Part shown: piece after piece, positions 1 to 10,452 of the stretch
How positions within the stretch are numbered: position 1 is the first letter of the stretch
Layout of the letters: each line of letters starts with the position of its first letter
Position numbers and translations under genes: made by a program
NCBI GenBank assembly: GCA_963681505.1
Contig: OY811979.1
Span: 2,077,414-2,141,413, forward strand
Direction of reading: 5' to 3'
From: Eunapius fragilis
Taxonomy: Eukaryota; Porifera; Demospongiae; Spongillida; Spongillidae
Length of the DNA: 64,000 nt
The notes under the pieces: generated by a model
Database searches by the model: none
What the model was told of the DNA's origin: nothing
The model's input: only the letters and a program-made list of their open reading frames with translations

Positions 1-170
1 TTGCAACGGGAATGATCATAGCAACGGGAATAAAATAATGCGACGGGAATTAAGTAATGCGACGGTAATGCGACGGGAATGATCTCTTGCTACGGGAATA
101 AAGTAATGCGACGGGGATAAAGTAATACGACGAGAATAAAGTAATGCGACGGGTAAATGGGGCTTATGAA
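1..170. repeat. Degenerate short tandem repeat (acgggaataaagtaatgcg type)
   Basis: About eight imperfect copies of a roughly 20-bp motif containing ACGGGAAT and AAGTAATGCG. The same motif recurs inverted near 7785-7800 and as a single piece near 8480, so it may bound a larger repeated block. No coding content. Confidence 0.7.
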
Positions 171-890
171 ACAATTGTCATGGCAACCACTTAACCATTT
201 GGGGGCAAGTGGGGAGATTATTAAAGGGGAGGAAGTTTGTATGTGTAATATAAGTGCATACATGTGTATCAATGAATTTCACTATTAAACCTTATAGCAA
301 GAAAAGGGACCTGAATGTAGTGCTGAATTAAAAAAAGAAGGCAGGCACTTGTGGCTTCTCATATGTTAGCTGGAATGATGTGCGTCCTATTTTTGGCCAT
401 TTTCATGAATTAAAATTCAACAAGCAAGATCTTCCAAACGACATCACGTTGGGCGTTATCAAGGTTTACGATGATCTCACCAATAGTAGTATTTATAAGA
501 AGACCCAATATATGTTATTGAGTGGATATTGTTTGTATTGGTGCCCAGTTAAATGGAATGGGGCTTTTCAAACAAAAACCAACATTGTCATGGCAACCGC
601 TTAACTGTTTGGGGGCAAGTGTGGAGATTATAAAAGGGAAGGAAATTTGTTTGTATGTGTAATATAAGTGTAACTGGCTAGCAGGTCACCATGGTGCACA
701 CAATTAATAGGACAAGCTGAATGCAGTATTGCTGGAAATAGCCAAAAAGAAAAAGAAAAAAAAAGTGAGGACGTCGCCCAAAACCCTCTTCAGCCTGGTA
801 AGTGCAGCAGACGGATTGATCAATCGATCTATCACTCTAAAACACAATCACTCTTTCATTTTAATTAAAAAATGAAATCCCTTACCATGC
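171..890. other. Intergenic, no gene recognised
   Basis: Two similar stretches (about 150-245 and 555-660, both around 'aaacaattgtcatggcaacc') show a local duplication. The 74-codon open stretch at 380-604 has no splice context or recognisable domain and is not called. Confidence 0.5.
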
Positions 891-984
891 ATCCTTCAGC
901 CCCTCCTGTTCAGAATGACGATTCACCACTGGCACATGGTCTAGAGGCAGCAGCTATGCATTCTCTGCCCTCCGTAGGACTTGC

Positions 985-1628
985 TACGTCCACCCCCACC
1001 CCTTGTGGGTGACCTCTGCATGGGGTAACCCCTTTACTTTTATTTTTAACCCATTTCCTCCCTCTGTTTGGAGCGTGTACACTTAGCAGTATTTTCAAAG
1101 TCCTACTTTGTATGTACCCTTTATTTTGCATGTGATTATCTCTGTGTAAGAACATCATGTGAGCTTGCCCCTTGGTATCTGCCTTGTGGGTGACCTCTGC
1201 ATGGGGTAACCCCTTTCCTTTTTTTTTAACCCCTTTCGTCCCTTCTTTTGGAGCGTAATATTTTCAAAGTCCTACATTGTATGTACCCTTTAATTTGCAT
1301 GTGATTATCTCTGTGTAAGAACATCATGTGAGCCTTTTTTTAAAACCCCTTTCCTCCCTCTGTTTGGAGTGTGTACACTTACCAATATATTCAAAGTCCC
1401 ACTTTATACATACCCTTTATTCTACAAGTGATTATCTAACATCATGTGCGCTTGCCCCTTGGTGTCTGCCTTGTGGGTGACCTCTGCATGGGGTAACCCC
1501 TTTACTTTTATTTTTAACCCCTTTTGTCCCTATTTTTAGAGCGTGTACACTTAGTAATATATTCAAAGTCCATCTTTTGTATGTACTCTTTATTCTGCAT
1601 GTGATTATCTCTGCGTAAGAACATCATT
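985..1628. repeat. Tandem repeat, about 175-bp unit, four degenerate copies
   Basis: Copies share 'gggtgacctctgcatggggt', a T-rich stretch, 'tttggagcgtgtacactta' and 'gattatctctgtgtaagaac'. The copy ends near 1150, 1320, 1440 and 1628; the third is shortened. The array runs directly into the first 28-bp minisatellite. Confidence 0.75.
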
Positions 1629-1860
1629 ACACACACCCCATGGCACCAGGTTTCCTCCACACACCCCATGGCACCAGGTCTCCTCCACACACCCCATGGC
1701 ACCAGGTCTCCTCCACAGACCCCATGGCACCAGGTCTCCACACACCAGGTCTCCACACACCCCACGGCACCAAGTCTCCTCCACATACCCCATGGCACGA
1801 GGTCTCCTCCACACACCCCATGGCACCAGGTCTCCTCCACACACCCCATGGCACTAGGTC
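1626..1860 (-). repeat. 28-bp minisatellite array 1
   Basis: About eight copies of a 28-bp unit, reverse complement of the unit in the other two arrays (core CCATGGGGTGTGTGGAGGAG). A few units are shortened by loss of the GGAG module. The period is not a multiple of three and no unit has a stop, so long open frames arise on both strands; they are not genes. Confidence 0.92.
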
Positions 1861-1909
1861 TTCAACTGCACAAGGTCACTATATTCCTCAGAGTTAAACA
1901 TGCATGCAT

Positions 1910-2600
1910 ATACAGGGTGTCCCAGAATGAACTGGTTAAATGGTTATAGCTTCAAATTGTAATCAGTTAATTAACAGATCATTTATTATTATATGGCTCT
2001 GATTAGGAAAATAATATTTATGTGATAAACCATTAAATAGAAAATCAAGTTTATCAAGGACCTCCGAAATTATTCAGTTAGTGCATTGTAATACTTGTAT
2101 TAATGTTGGTTACGTTCGTTATTAAGTAAAAAGAAAGTGAGGAGGGTGAGGGAGGGGGTACCCCTTCCTCTTACATAAAGAGTCAAATTAATTTTAACTA
2201 GATAATGTGACCTAGCTTGGCCCCCCCCCACCTCACCCCACCGCCCCCCTGTTTATGGTGGTGTCCCTGCTGGCCCCCGCCTAGCCCCAGTTGAAGTAGC
2301 AGGAGGTAAGCCTGAAAAAAAAACTAATAAATCTCCCTGAAATTACTCTCTTTCTGCATTAGATGATGCCTCCAGCCAAGCCCCAGTTGAAGGAACATGT
2401 GGTAAGACTTTAATGACTCATTTTACCATCTCTGTAGTCCAAGGATGTTTTGTGTTTTCACACATAATCAAAATTTCATTGACTGAAATGGCTCATTTAA
2501 CCATCTCTGCAGTTCAAGTTTCACACATAATCAAAATTTCATTTTCAAACTCAAAACCACACAATATACACAGATCGTACAGCTGCAATACGTCCTGGTA
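1910..2600. other. Unique sequence with a mariner-like terminus
   Basis: 'tacagggtgtcccagaatga' at about 1911 has the look of a mariner-type terminal repeat next to TA. No matching right end was found nearby, so this is probably a truncated element. The rest is AT-rich with no convincing ORF. The end (about 2610-2660) is repeated at about 11996-12033. Confidence 0.4.
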
Positions 2601-2663
2601 AGAATGACAATTACACTACACATCCGACACATCTGTCACTTCACCACTTCACTTTTTAGCATG

Positions 2664-3106
2664 TGCCATGGGATGTGGAGGAGACCTGGTACCATGGGGT
2701 GTGTGGAGGTAACCTGGTGCCATGGGATGTGTAGAGGAGACCTGGTGCCATGGGGTGTGTGGAGGAGACCTGGTGCCATGGGGTGTGTGGAGGAGACCTG
2801 GTGCCATGGGGTGTGTGGAGGAGACCTGGTGCCATGGGGTGTGTGGTGGAGATCTGGTGCCATGGGGTGTGTGGTGGAGACCTGGAGCCATGGGGTGTGT
2901 TGAGGAGACCTGGTGCCATGGGGTGTGTGGAGGAGACTTGGTGTCATGGGGTGTATGGAGGAGACCTGGTGCCAAGGGTTGTGTGGAGGAGACTTGGTGC
3001 CGTGGGGTGTGTGGAGGAGACCTGGTGCCATGGGGTGTGTGGAGACCTGGTGCCATGGGGTGTGTGGAGACCTGGTACCATGGGGTGTGTCGAGGAGACC
3101 TGATGC
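2664..3106 (+). repeat. 28-bp minisatellite array 2
   Basis: About 16 copies of the unit with CCATGGGGTGTGTGGAGGAG followed by ACCTGGTG, plus shortened units near the end. All frames are open on both strands because of the unit composition; the translations (MGCVEETWCHG-type) are by-products. Confidence 0.93.
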
Positions 3107-4168
3107 CAATCAAGTTAAATATTTACCGACGTCATCCACAGCTATTCTGAACAGGAAGGTGGGTATTGGCGATGAATATTAATTAACGGTTCAATAAAAT
3201 AATTATAATCCCTATCTCCGTATAAATATAATAATCTCTATCTCCCATTTCCATTGCTTGCACTTATTCATAATAGAAAGATTTCACTCACATTAAATAA
3301 TTGTGCACACCACATACATCTTTTTAATGTCCTACTGTACAGCAACAATATACTTCCATCTCCCCATTTGCAAGCTTGCAAATCCATGGACGGCTACTTT
3401 TAGAGCTTAGCTATTAGTTCAGCTTAGCTTCATCTGTATTTAGCAAAGCTTTAAGTTATAGCTCTCTCCCTCCCTCTCCTTCCTTCTTCTTACCCAATAT
3501 TGCCCAATTTTGCCCATATTACCCAGCGTCAATTGCGTCATACCTCAGGAATATTTATCTCCCGCACGTGACGTGATATTTGGAACTTGTAAGTTGATTG
3601 CGGTTGTGTTTCCTCGTGTTTAAACAAGTGGCTTTTACTATTGTGGTGTTAGTTATGCCTAGCCGAAGCTACACACTACGCCCCGCCCCGCCAAAGAGGT
3701 TTCCTATATTTTATGTGGTTCTAAATAAAGCCTCATGGAAGCTGCCTTAGGCCAGAGATAATATATATTATCTCTGCTTAGGCCTTAGCCATGCCAATAT
3801 AGGTATCACATGACAGAATATACCCTAAACAGGAAAAGCACAACAACCTCTAGAGATAGAGTGGAAAAAGAGAAAGTAGATTAAAAATTCAAATTCTTTC
3901 CGACAGATAGCATAAGTACGCTCGCTAATGCAATAGCACGCACAATTCAGCGCGTCAACAGGCGTGTGTTATTATTGCGCTAGCGAGAGCGTATTTGTTC
4001 CATAACTATGTTGGGTAAAAATCTCCTTCCTCCTTTGTTTTTCAGTCTAGAGGTTGCTGTGTTCCTGTTTTATATTATTAACCGATTGTGGTACCACTAC
4101 TATAGCTAAGGTCCTCCAATGATGCTTTATTTAGAAGCACATAAAATAGGTGATCATGACAATTCTAT
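3104..4168. repeat. Segmental duplication, copy A
   Basis: From 'aagttaaatatttaccgacg' on, this block is a close copy of 5783-6735. It continues past the MITE at 4170-4401 into 4404-4660, which matches 6740-6980. The 28-bp array precedes both copies, so array and flank were duplicated together. Small indels separate the copies, including different sequence near 3530-3600 and 6150-6190. Confidence 0.85.
3703..4150. mobile_element. Fold-back element, copy A
   Basis: The ends are inverted copies of CCTATnTTTTATGTGnTTCTAAATAAAGC. Nested inside are inverted 'acaacctctag'/'ctagaggttgctgtg' pieces and a short palindrome around 3749-3783. No ORF. It looks like a non-autonomous long-inverted-repeat element; a second copy is at 6270-6717 and a lone end is near 5060-5090. 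Confidence 0.6.
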
Positions 4169-4169
4169 A

Positions 4170-4401
4170 GAGGGGTTGCAGTGTCATCCCGGGAAGGTTC
4201 ATAACAATAGCAATAACAATCGCCGCCATGTTTTTTGGTGCCCTAACCATTGATTATTTCAATAAGTGTCGAGCACGTACGTTCACGTACGTGACACGCA
4301 TTTATAAACGATGACGTTTAATAGTTAGGACACCAAAAAACATGGCGGCGACACCAAACAAACATGGCGGCAACCTTCCCGGGATGACACTGCAACCCCT
4401 C
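4170..4401. mobile_element. Palindromic MITE with TA target duplication
   Basis: A 232-bp element with perfect 30-bp terminal inverted repeats beginning GAGGGGTTGCAGTGTCATCC, flanked by TA on both sides (4168-4169, 4402-4403). Inner inverted pairs such as 'ccgccatgttttttggtg' extend the palindrome. The duplicated block has no insertion at the equivalent point near 6735, so the paralogous empty site is visible. TA suggests Tc1/mariner-type mobilisation (inference). Confidence 0.85.
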
Positions 4402-4403
4402 TA

Positions 4404-5100
4404 TTCATAAATAGTATCACTCGTTTGATTATGGATACTATTGGTAGCACTGCACAGGGCTAATGATGCCGCAAGACTTCAGACATTGTAGCTTTCTTGC
4501 TCTGTTCCTATAATGCTGTGGGTCAATAACAAACTTTGCAACCACCCCCTTCATTGTTGCCTGTTCTGCCTTAAATATGTTTTGACAACAAATGCTGCAG
4601 AGTACAGACCCCCTTTTACCATATGGATTTGATGACCCTGAGCCAGTCCCGTCCCACTAGACATGAGCCTTGCTCCTTACAACCAGCAGCCTGTTGCTCC
4701 TCCTCTACACTTCATTAACAATAGCAGCCCCTAATTGCAAAATATTTATACATATAGATACCATACTTGATAATGTACACCAATAAATTAAAACACTCTT
4801 CTATCATAGATAGTATCCCGCGAGATTCTTCGAGAACAGCGACTACTAAGCAACGGCCGTACGGATAGCCATAATTAAAAACATTACTGGCAAATAATCA
4901 CGTTATCCGTGCTGACTGTCAAAGAGTTAATCTACTTTCTCATTTTCACTCGAGCTCTAGAGGTTGCTGTGCTTTTCCCACTACACTAGTGCCACTGGTA
5001 TTTTCTGTCCCTGGTTTTGGAACATTCAGCTTGTGATACCAAAGGTAAGGCTCCCATGAGGCTTTATTTAGAACCACATAAAATAGGTGATGATAGGGTG
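4404..5100. other. Duplicated ORF fragment and intergenic sequence
   Basis: About 4430-4660 matches 6750-6990 and carries on the minus strand an open piece with a C-x2-C pair. 4660-5100 is AT-rich and holds another inverted end of the fold-back family near 5060-5090. No intact gene. Confidence 0.4.
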
Positions 5101-5116
5101 TGGGGGGGGGGGGGGG
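5101..5116. repeat. Poly-G run
   Basis: TGTGGGGGG-type run of about 14 G, one of several long G or C homopolymers in the window. Confidence 0.9.
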
Positions 5117-5285
5117 TCAAGTGATGTGTGCAATATTTAAAAACTAAATGACTACTGCCTGTCTGGTTACTCTGTTCCTGTTTGAAGAATTGGTCGTGGA
5201 TTGCAAACCTTTTTGAATATTTCAAAGAGGCAGCTCTGGACCCACAACACAAGCTCCTCCACAGAGATACACAGCTTGCATGTGC

Positions 5286-5780
5286 CATGGGATGTGTGGA
5301 GGAGACCTGGTGCCATGGGATGTGTGGAGGAGACCTGGTGCCATGGGGTGTGTGGAGGAGACCTGGTGCCATGGGGTGTATGGAGGAGACCTGGTGCCAT
5401 GGGGTGTGTGGAGGAGACCTGGTGCCATGGAGTGTGTGGAGGAGACCTGAGTGTATGGAGGAGACCTGGTGCCATGGGGTGTTTGAAGGAGACCTGGTGC
5501 CATGGGGTGTGTGGTGGAGACCTGGTGCCATGGGGTGTGTTGAGGAGACCTGGTGCCATGGGTTGTGTGGAGGAGACTTGGTGCCGTGGGGTGTGTGGAG
5601 GAGACCTGGTGCCATGGGGTGTGGAGACCTGGTGCCATGGGGTGTGGAGACCTGGTGCCATGGGGTGTGTGGAGGAGACCTGGTGCCATGGGTTGTGTGG
5701 AGGAGACTTGGTGCCATGGGGTGTATGGAGACCTGGTACCATGGGATGTGTGGAGACTGGTGCCATGGGGTGTGTGGGGA
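5286..5780 (+). repeat. 28-bp minisatellite array 3
   Basis: About 17 copies of the same unit as array 2, same orientation, with a few shortened units. Long open frames on both strands are repeat artefacts. Confidence 0.93.
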
Positions 5781-5782
5781 AT

Positions 5783-6735
5783 TAAGTTAAATATTTACCG
5801 ACGTCATCCACAGCTATTCTGAACAGGAGGGTGGGTATTGGCGATGAATATTTATTAACGGTTCAATAAAGTAATAATAATCCCTATCTCCGTATAAAAA
5901 TAATAATCTCTATCTCCCATTTCCATTGCTTGAACTTATTCATAATAGAAAGATTTCACTCACATTAAATAATTGTGCACACCACATACATGTTTTTATG
6001 TCGTACTGTATAGCAACAATATACTTCCATCCTCCCCATTTGCAAGCTTTGCAAATCCATGGACGGCTACTTTTAGAGCTTAGCTATTAGTTCAGCTCTC
6101 TCCCTCCATCTCCTTCCTTCTTCTTACCCAATATTGCCCAATTTTGCCCATATTGCCCAGTTTTGCCCAATATTGCCCATTTTTGCTCATATTTAAACAA
6201 GTGGCTTTTACTATTGTGGTGTTAGTTATGCCTAGGCGAAGCTACACACTACGCCCGCCAAAGAGGTAACCTATATTTTATGTGGCTCTAAATAAAGCCT
6301 CATGGAAGCTGCCTTAGGCCAGATATAATGTATGTTATGTCTGCTTAGGCCTTAGCCATGCCAATATAGGTATCACAGGACAGAATATACCCTAAACAGG
6401 AAAAGCACAACAACCTCTAGAGATAGAGTGAAAAAAGAGAAAGTAGATTAAAAATTCAAATTCTTTCCGACAGATAGCCTAAGTACGCTCGCTAATGCAA
6501 TAGCACGCACAATTCAGCGCATCAACAGGCTTGTGTTATTATTGCGCTAGCGAGAGCGTATTTGTTCTATGACTATGTTGGGTGAAAATCTCCTTCCTCC
6601 TTTGTTTTTCAGTCTAGAGGTTGCTGTGTTCCTGTTTATTATTATTAACCGATTGTGGTACCACTACTATAGCTAAGGTCCTCCAGTGATGCTTTATTTA
6701 GAAGCACATAAAATAGGTGATCATGACAATTCTAG
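5783..6735. repeat. Segmental duplication, copy B
   Basis: Second copy of 3104-4168, joined directly to 6740-6980 without the MITE present in copy A. It therefore shows the pre-insertion state. Confidence 0.85.
6270..6717. mobile_element. Fold-back element, copy B
   Basis: Same structure as copy A at 3703-4150, with inverted CCTAT/ATAGG ends and nested inverted pieces. No ORF. Confidence 0.6.
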
Positions 6736-6758
6736 TATCACTCGTTTGATTATGGATA

Positions 6759-6992
6759 CTATTGGTAGCACTGCACAGGGCTAATGATGCCGCAAGACTT
6801 CAGACATTGTAGCTTTCTTGCTCTGTTCCTATAAAGCTGTGGGTCCATAACAAACTTTGCAACCACCCCCTTCATTGTGCCCTGTTCTGCCTTAAATATG
6901 TTTTGACAACAAATGCTGCAGAGTACAGACCCCCTTTTACCATATGGATTTGATGACCCTGAGCCAGTCCCGTCCCACAGCAACTCTTTCAA
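6759..6992 (-). pseudogene. Duplicated ORF fragment with C-x2-C
   Basis: A 77-codon open stretch present in both duplication blocks (also about 4440-4655). The minus frame reads a SNPYGKRGSVLCSICCQNIF segment that could be part of a zinc-ribbon or transposase-associated peptide. I do not recognise the family. The plus strand has its own open frame from ATG 6913, so the coding strand is uncertain. Confidence 0.3.
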
Positions 6993-7060
6993 GAGTAAGG
7001 TGTTTAAGGGAGGGGGTTGGAGGGAGGAGGGTATGACACGTACCCTGTACCTCCCTCCAG

Positions 7061-7649
7061 TTGAAGGAGAGTGTGGAGGCCCATCAGCTGGCCATATGCT
7101 ATCAGTCAGAGCATCTACACCAGCTGGAGCTCAGATTGAAGAGGTTGTGCACTGAAATTATAAATTACTTTCACTTTCACTTTCATGGGTTGAATGATAT
7201 GTTGTGCGCTTAGGGAAGGTGAGCTATTGAAAAGTTACCAGAGCCTGTTTGATGGCATTGTAGAGAAGCTGGGCCGACTGACCTCCCACCCCAAGGTAGA
7301 CGACACTATTTTTGGATCTTGCCCTCCTGACTTTCCTTATTCACTCCCCCAGCTTCTAAGCCAAGCAAGAGAACTGGCTCCACCCCCTGGAGAGGAAGCC
7401 AGTATAACTGAATGCCAAGTGAGTCATAAGATGGTATATTTACATTCTGGACCTGGCCACTGTATGGATATAATATGTATTTATGTATGTTGTATGTATG
7501 TATGTATGTATGTATGTGTATGTATGTATGTATGTGTGTATGTATAATTTACCCTCACACACATATGTATTAACAAAAAAAAAGAAATGTTCTGATTATA
7601 ATGACTCAGTATTTTTTAACTGCTTATTTTCTTCACACAGACCCACTAG
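7061..7649 (+). CDS. 3' end of a coiled-coil gene (three exons)
   Basis: Three exons fit by splice sites and phase. Exon 7061-7143 (83 nt) follows CTCCCTCCAG and reads LKESVEAHQLAICYQSEHLH, then a Leu/Glu-rich stretch. Exon 7214-7418 follows GCGCTTAG, joins in phase 2, reads EGELLKSYQSLFDGIVEKLG and ends at CAA|GTGAGT. The last exon at 7641 follows TTCTTCACACAG and stops after two codons (ACC CAC TAG). The peptide is helical and coiled-coil-like, then Pro-rich. The first donor (AGAG|GTTGTG) is weak. Upstream exons are not identified; an ATG exon at 6913-6994 is possible but its phase does not match. Family not recognised. Confidence 0.5.
7486..7546. repeat. (TATG)n microsatellite
   Basis: TATG/TGTA tetranucleotide run in the last intron of the coiled-coil gene. 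Confidence 0.9.
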
Positions 7650-8291
7650 TCATTAATTCATTGTATTTTTCTCATTTATTATTCATTGTATTTATTCTCA
7701 TTTATTATTCCTTGTATTTATTCTCAATTATTTTTTTATTACCCATATTATATAAAATCAACTTGATGAACAGATGCATTACTTTATTCCCGTCGCATTA
7801 CTATAAAAGAAAAGTGGGGAGGGAGAAGACGAAAGGGCAGCGTATCGTGTACCACTTACAATGCAACTTCGTTTTACCTTCTGTAGCACCATCCTTGTCA
7901 ACTTCTACAACACAAAAGAGTTAATATGAATGATAGTGGTGAAAGGAGTTGTTAAACGACAGATAGTACCTTCTTCAGAAGCTTGAGTGAGGGCCTCACC
8001 ATCAGAAAAGTTATCATGGGGTGCCTTGGCCTCCTCGTATCACTCTATAATACAATCACTCTTTCATAACCCCTCCTATGAATGATGACGTTGTTTTCAA
8101 ACAGTTCCAGCCCAGCTTCCTCCCCCTGATGTTGAGCACGTTGCCCAAAACCCTGGTATGTGCAAGCATTGCAATCTCACTCTGAAATGATCAATCACTC
8201 TAAAACTCAAACACACTCTTGCTGTTCAGAAATGTCTGTTCATCAGCTCCACAGAATGTTTGGATGCTATGGGCACTGGCTATGGGTGCAC
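7650..8291. other. AT-rich intergenic
   Basis: Contains imperfect TTATTATTCATTG repeats (about 7665-7735) and an inverted piece of the 1-170 motif at 7785-7800. No gene seen. Confidence 0.5.
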
Positions 8292-8470
8292 TGACTATGT
8301 AGGGGACATCAGGGGGACATCAGGGGCACTGACTGTGCTATGATTATGTTGTGAGCTAAGTACACTCACTTCAGAGACGGATCCAAACTATACCATCTTA
8401 TGACAGTTTGGATCCGCCTCTGAAGTGAGTGTACATCATAGTCAGTGCCCCTGATGTCCCCTACATAGTC
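8292..8470. repeat. Long imperfect inverted repeat (hairpin)
   Basis: The arms pair 'gactatgtaggggacatcag' with its complement near 8450-8470, and 'tacactcacttcagag', a variable base, then 'cggatccaaact' (8361-8389) with 8405-8434, leaving a loop of about 15 nt. Probably the core of a fold-back element. Confidence 0.75.
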
Positions 8471-8849
8471 AATGCCCCTGATGCAACGGGAATGATATAT
8501 CACGTGGCATTAATTTATTCACGTGCGCTGCCACACCACATGTGATGCAAATACTCGCGTCGGTGAGTTGTTGAGCGACGGGGTTTGGGGAAGGGGGGTT
8601 TCTAAAGAGGCCTTGTTAATTAGTATCCGCTAGTGGCTTTTCCAATTGAACAGATGGATGTGACCAGAAGAATAATTATGCTTCGGAATGCGAATGGAGT
8701 CACATGGCACTGATTTTTAATAAATAATTCACGTGCGCTGCTACACCGGATTGTACCCAGATGAGCGAGTCCCAGTTTGTCAGGGTGCGTGACTATCCTT
8801 TTAGTATAGTATTTCTATGTCACCTTTAGCATCTCTTTGTCTTGTGAAG

Positions 8850-8957
8850 AGTGACTCAAATACATTTATCAAGTTTTTGGTGATAGCAGCCGAGATGCTG
8901 CGAGAGACCAAAATGAAGAGACTCAATCCCACATTACTCACCATCTTGGATGCGCTG
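8850..8957 (+). CDS. Isolated coding-like exon, helical peptide
   Basis: 108 nt between TCTTGTGAAG and CTG|GTGAGT, phase 0 to 0, 36 codons. It reads SDSNTFIKFLVIAAEMLRET then a Leu-rich helix ending TILDAL. The amphipathic pattern suggests an armadillo/HEAT-like helical repeat or similar; I cannot assign a family. No partner exons were found before the minisatellite begins at about 9060, so the rest of the gene may have been lost. Confidence 0.4.
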
Positions 8958-9061
8958 GTGAGTTGTCAGGAGCTTTACATGAGGCGTACACTTCCTGGGA
9001 ACCAATAGTTGGTTGTCGTTGAAATGTACCTGGGAACCAATAGGTTGTCGTTGAAATGTAC

Positions 9062-9226
9062 ACCTGTGAGCCTAGTGACATGGTCCATCTCTAGAGGTGA
9101 GCCTAGTGACATGGGCCATCTCTAGAGGTGAGCCAAGTGACATGGGCCATCTCTAGAGGTGAGCCTATTGATATGGGACATCTCTAGAGGTGAGCCTAGT
9201 GATATGGACCATCTCTAGAGGTGGAG
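9062..9226 (+). repeat. 31-bp minisatellite block 1
   Basis: Five copies of a 31-bp unit containing TCTAGAGGTGAGCCTAGTGA and ACATGGGnCA. Spacing measured between successive CTAGAGGTGA motifs is 31 bp. Confidence 0.93.
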
Positions 9227-9520
9227 AACACAGGCAGCCCAGGTGAAAACCGTACTTTGACTCGTCTATTGAACGCTCGTCGAAGGATGTTGGTAAGTGA
9301 TACCCACTGCATCACTTTCTACCGCGCGCTATTTACAACCTTAGTTCACATCTGCCGTGCCCCATGTTTCCTAGTATAGCCACGGGTACTCATAGATAGC
9401 ATGGGGCAAGCTTACGTTGTCACGGGAGCACTTACATTCACTTAATCGCTTACATAGCGACGGGTACGCTTACACTAGCCTAAACACCCGCGGGGCAAGC
9501 TTTCGTAGTCGCGTGCACAC
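9227..9520. other. Unique spacer in the 31-bp array
   Basis: Non-repetitive, GC-richer sequence between two blocks of the minisatellite; no ORF recognised. Confidence 0.5.
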
Positions 9521-10152
9521 TAGCCTAGTGACATGGGCCATCTTTAGAGGTGAGCCTAGTGACATGGGTCATCTCTAGAGATGAGCCTAGTGATATGGAT
9601 CATCTCTAGAGGTGAGCCTAGTGATATGGGTCATCTCTAGAGGTGAGCCTAGTGATATGGGACATCTCTAGAGGTGAGCCTAGTGACATGGGTCATCTCT
9701 AGAGGTGAGCCTAGTGATATGGGTCATCTCTAGAGGTGAGCCTAGTGATATGGACCATCTCTAGAGGTGAGCCTAGTGACATGGGCCATCTTTAGAGGTG
9801 AGCCTAGTGATATGGGTCATCTCTAGAGGTGAGCCTAGTGACATGGGTCATCTCGAGAGGTGAGCCTAGTGACATGGGACATCTCGATAGGTGAGCCTAG
9901 TGACATGGGTCATCTCTAGAGGTGAGCCTAGTGACATGGGACATCTCTAGAAGTGAGCCTAGTGATATGGGTCATCTCTAGAGGTGAGCCTAGTGACATG
10001 GGTCATCTCGAGAGGTGAGCCTAGTGACATGGGACATCTCGAGAGGTGAGCCTAGTGACATGGGTCATCTCTAGAGGTGAGCCTAGTAACATGGGACATC
10101 TCTAGAGGTGAGCCTAGTGACATGGGTCATCTCTAGAGGTGAGCCTAGTGAC
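9521..10152 (+). repeat. 31-bp minisatellite block 2
   Basis: About 20 further units in the same orientation, with GACATGGG/GATATGGG variants. Confidence 0.93.
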
Positions 10153-10452
10153 AGCTGGTGTAGATGCTCTGACTGATGGGCCTCCACACTCTCCTTCAAC
10201 TGGAGGGTGGAGGGAGGTACAGGGTATGTGTCATACCCTCCTCCCTCCAACCCCCTCCCTCAAACACCTTACTGACAAAAATGGCCAATTCTTCTCTTGA
10301 AAGAGTTGCTGTATAAAGACAAAGGAGCTTTGTTTTTGCATGTGTGGATCCATGCGTACATTTACGTGTATGCAGCATGGTTATATCGTCTTCGTCCCTT
10401 TCCTCTTGATGTTCTGCAGTTGCTAAATCATGTCTAGCATCTGCTAAATCAC
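10153..10452. pseudogene. Inverted partial copy of the 7-kb gene at the array centre
   Basis: 10153-10315 is the reverse complement of about 6978-7130, covering the end of the preceding intron and the start of the coiled-coil exon. It sits where the 31-bp array changes orientation. The 98-codon minus-strand open frame here is a by-product. Confidence 0.7.

Noticed and set aside
1514-5822. Long open frames on both strands (up to about 217 codons) over the 28-bp arrays
   Set aside because: They arise because a stop-free unit of non-multiple-of-three length is repeated; there is no start context, splice structure or domain.
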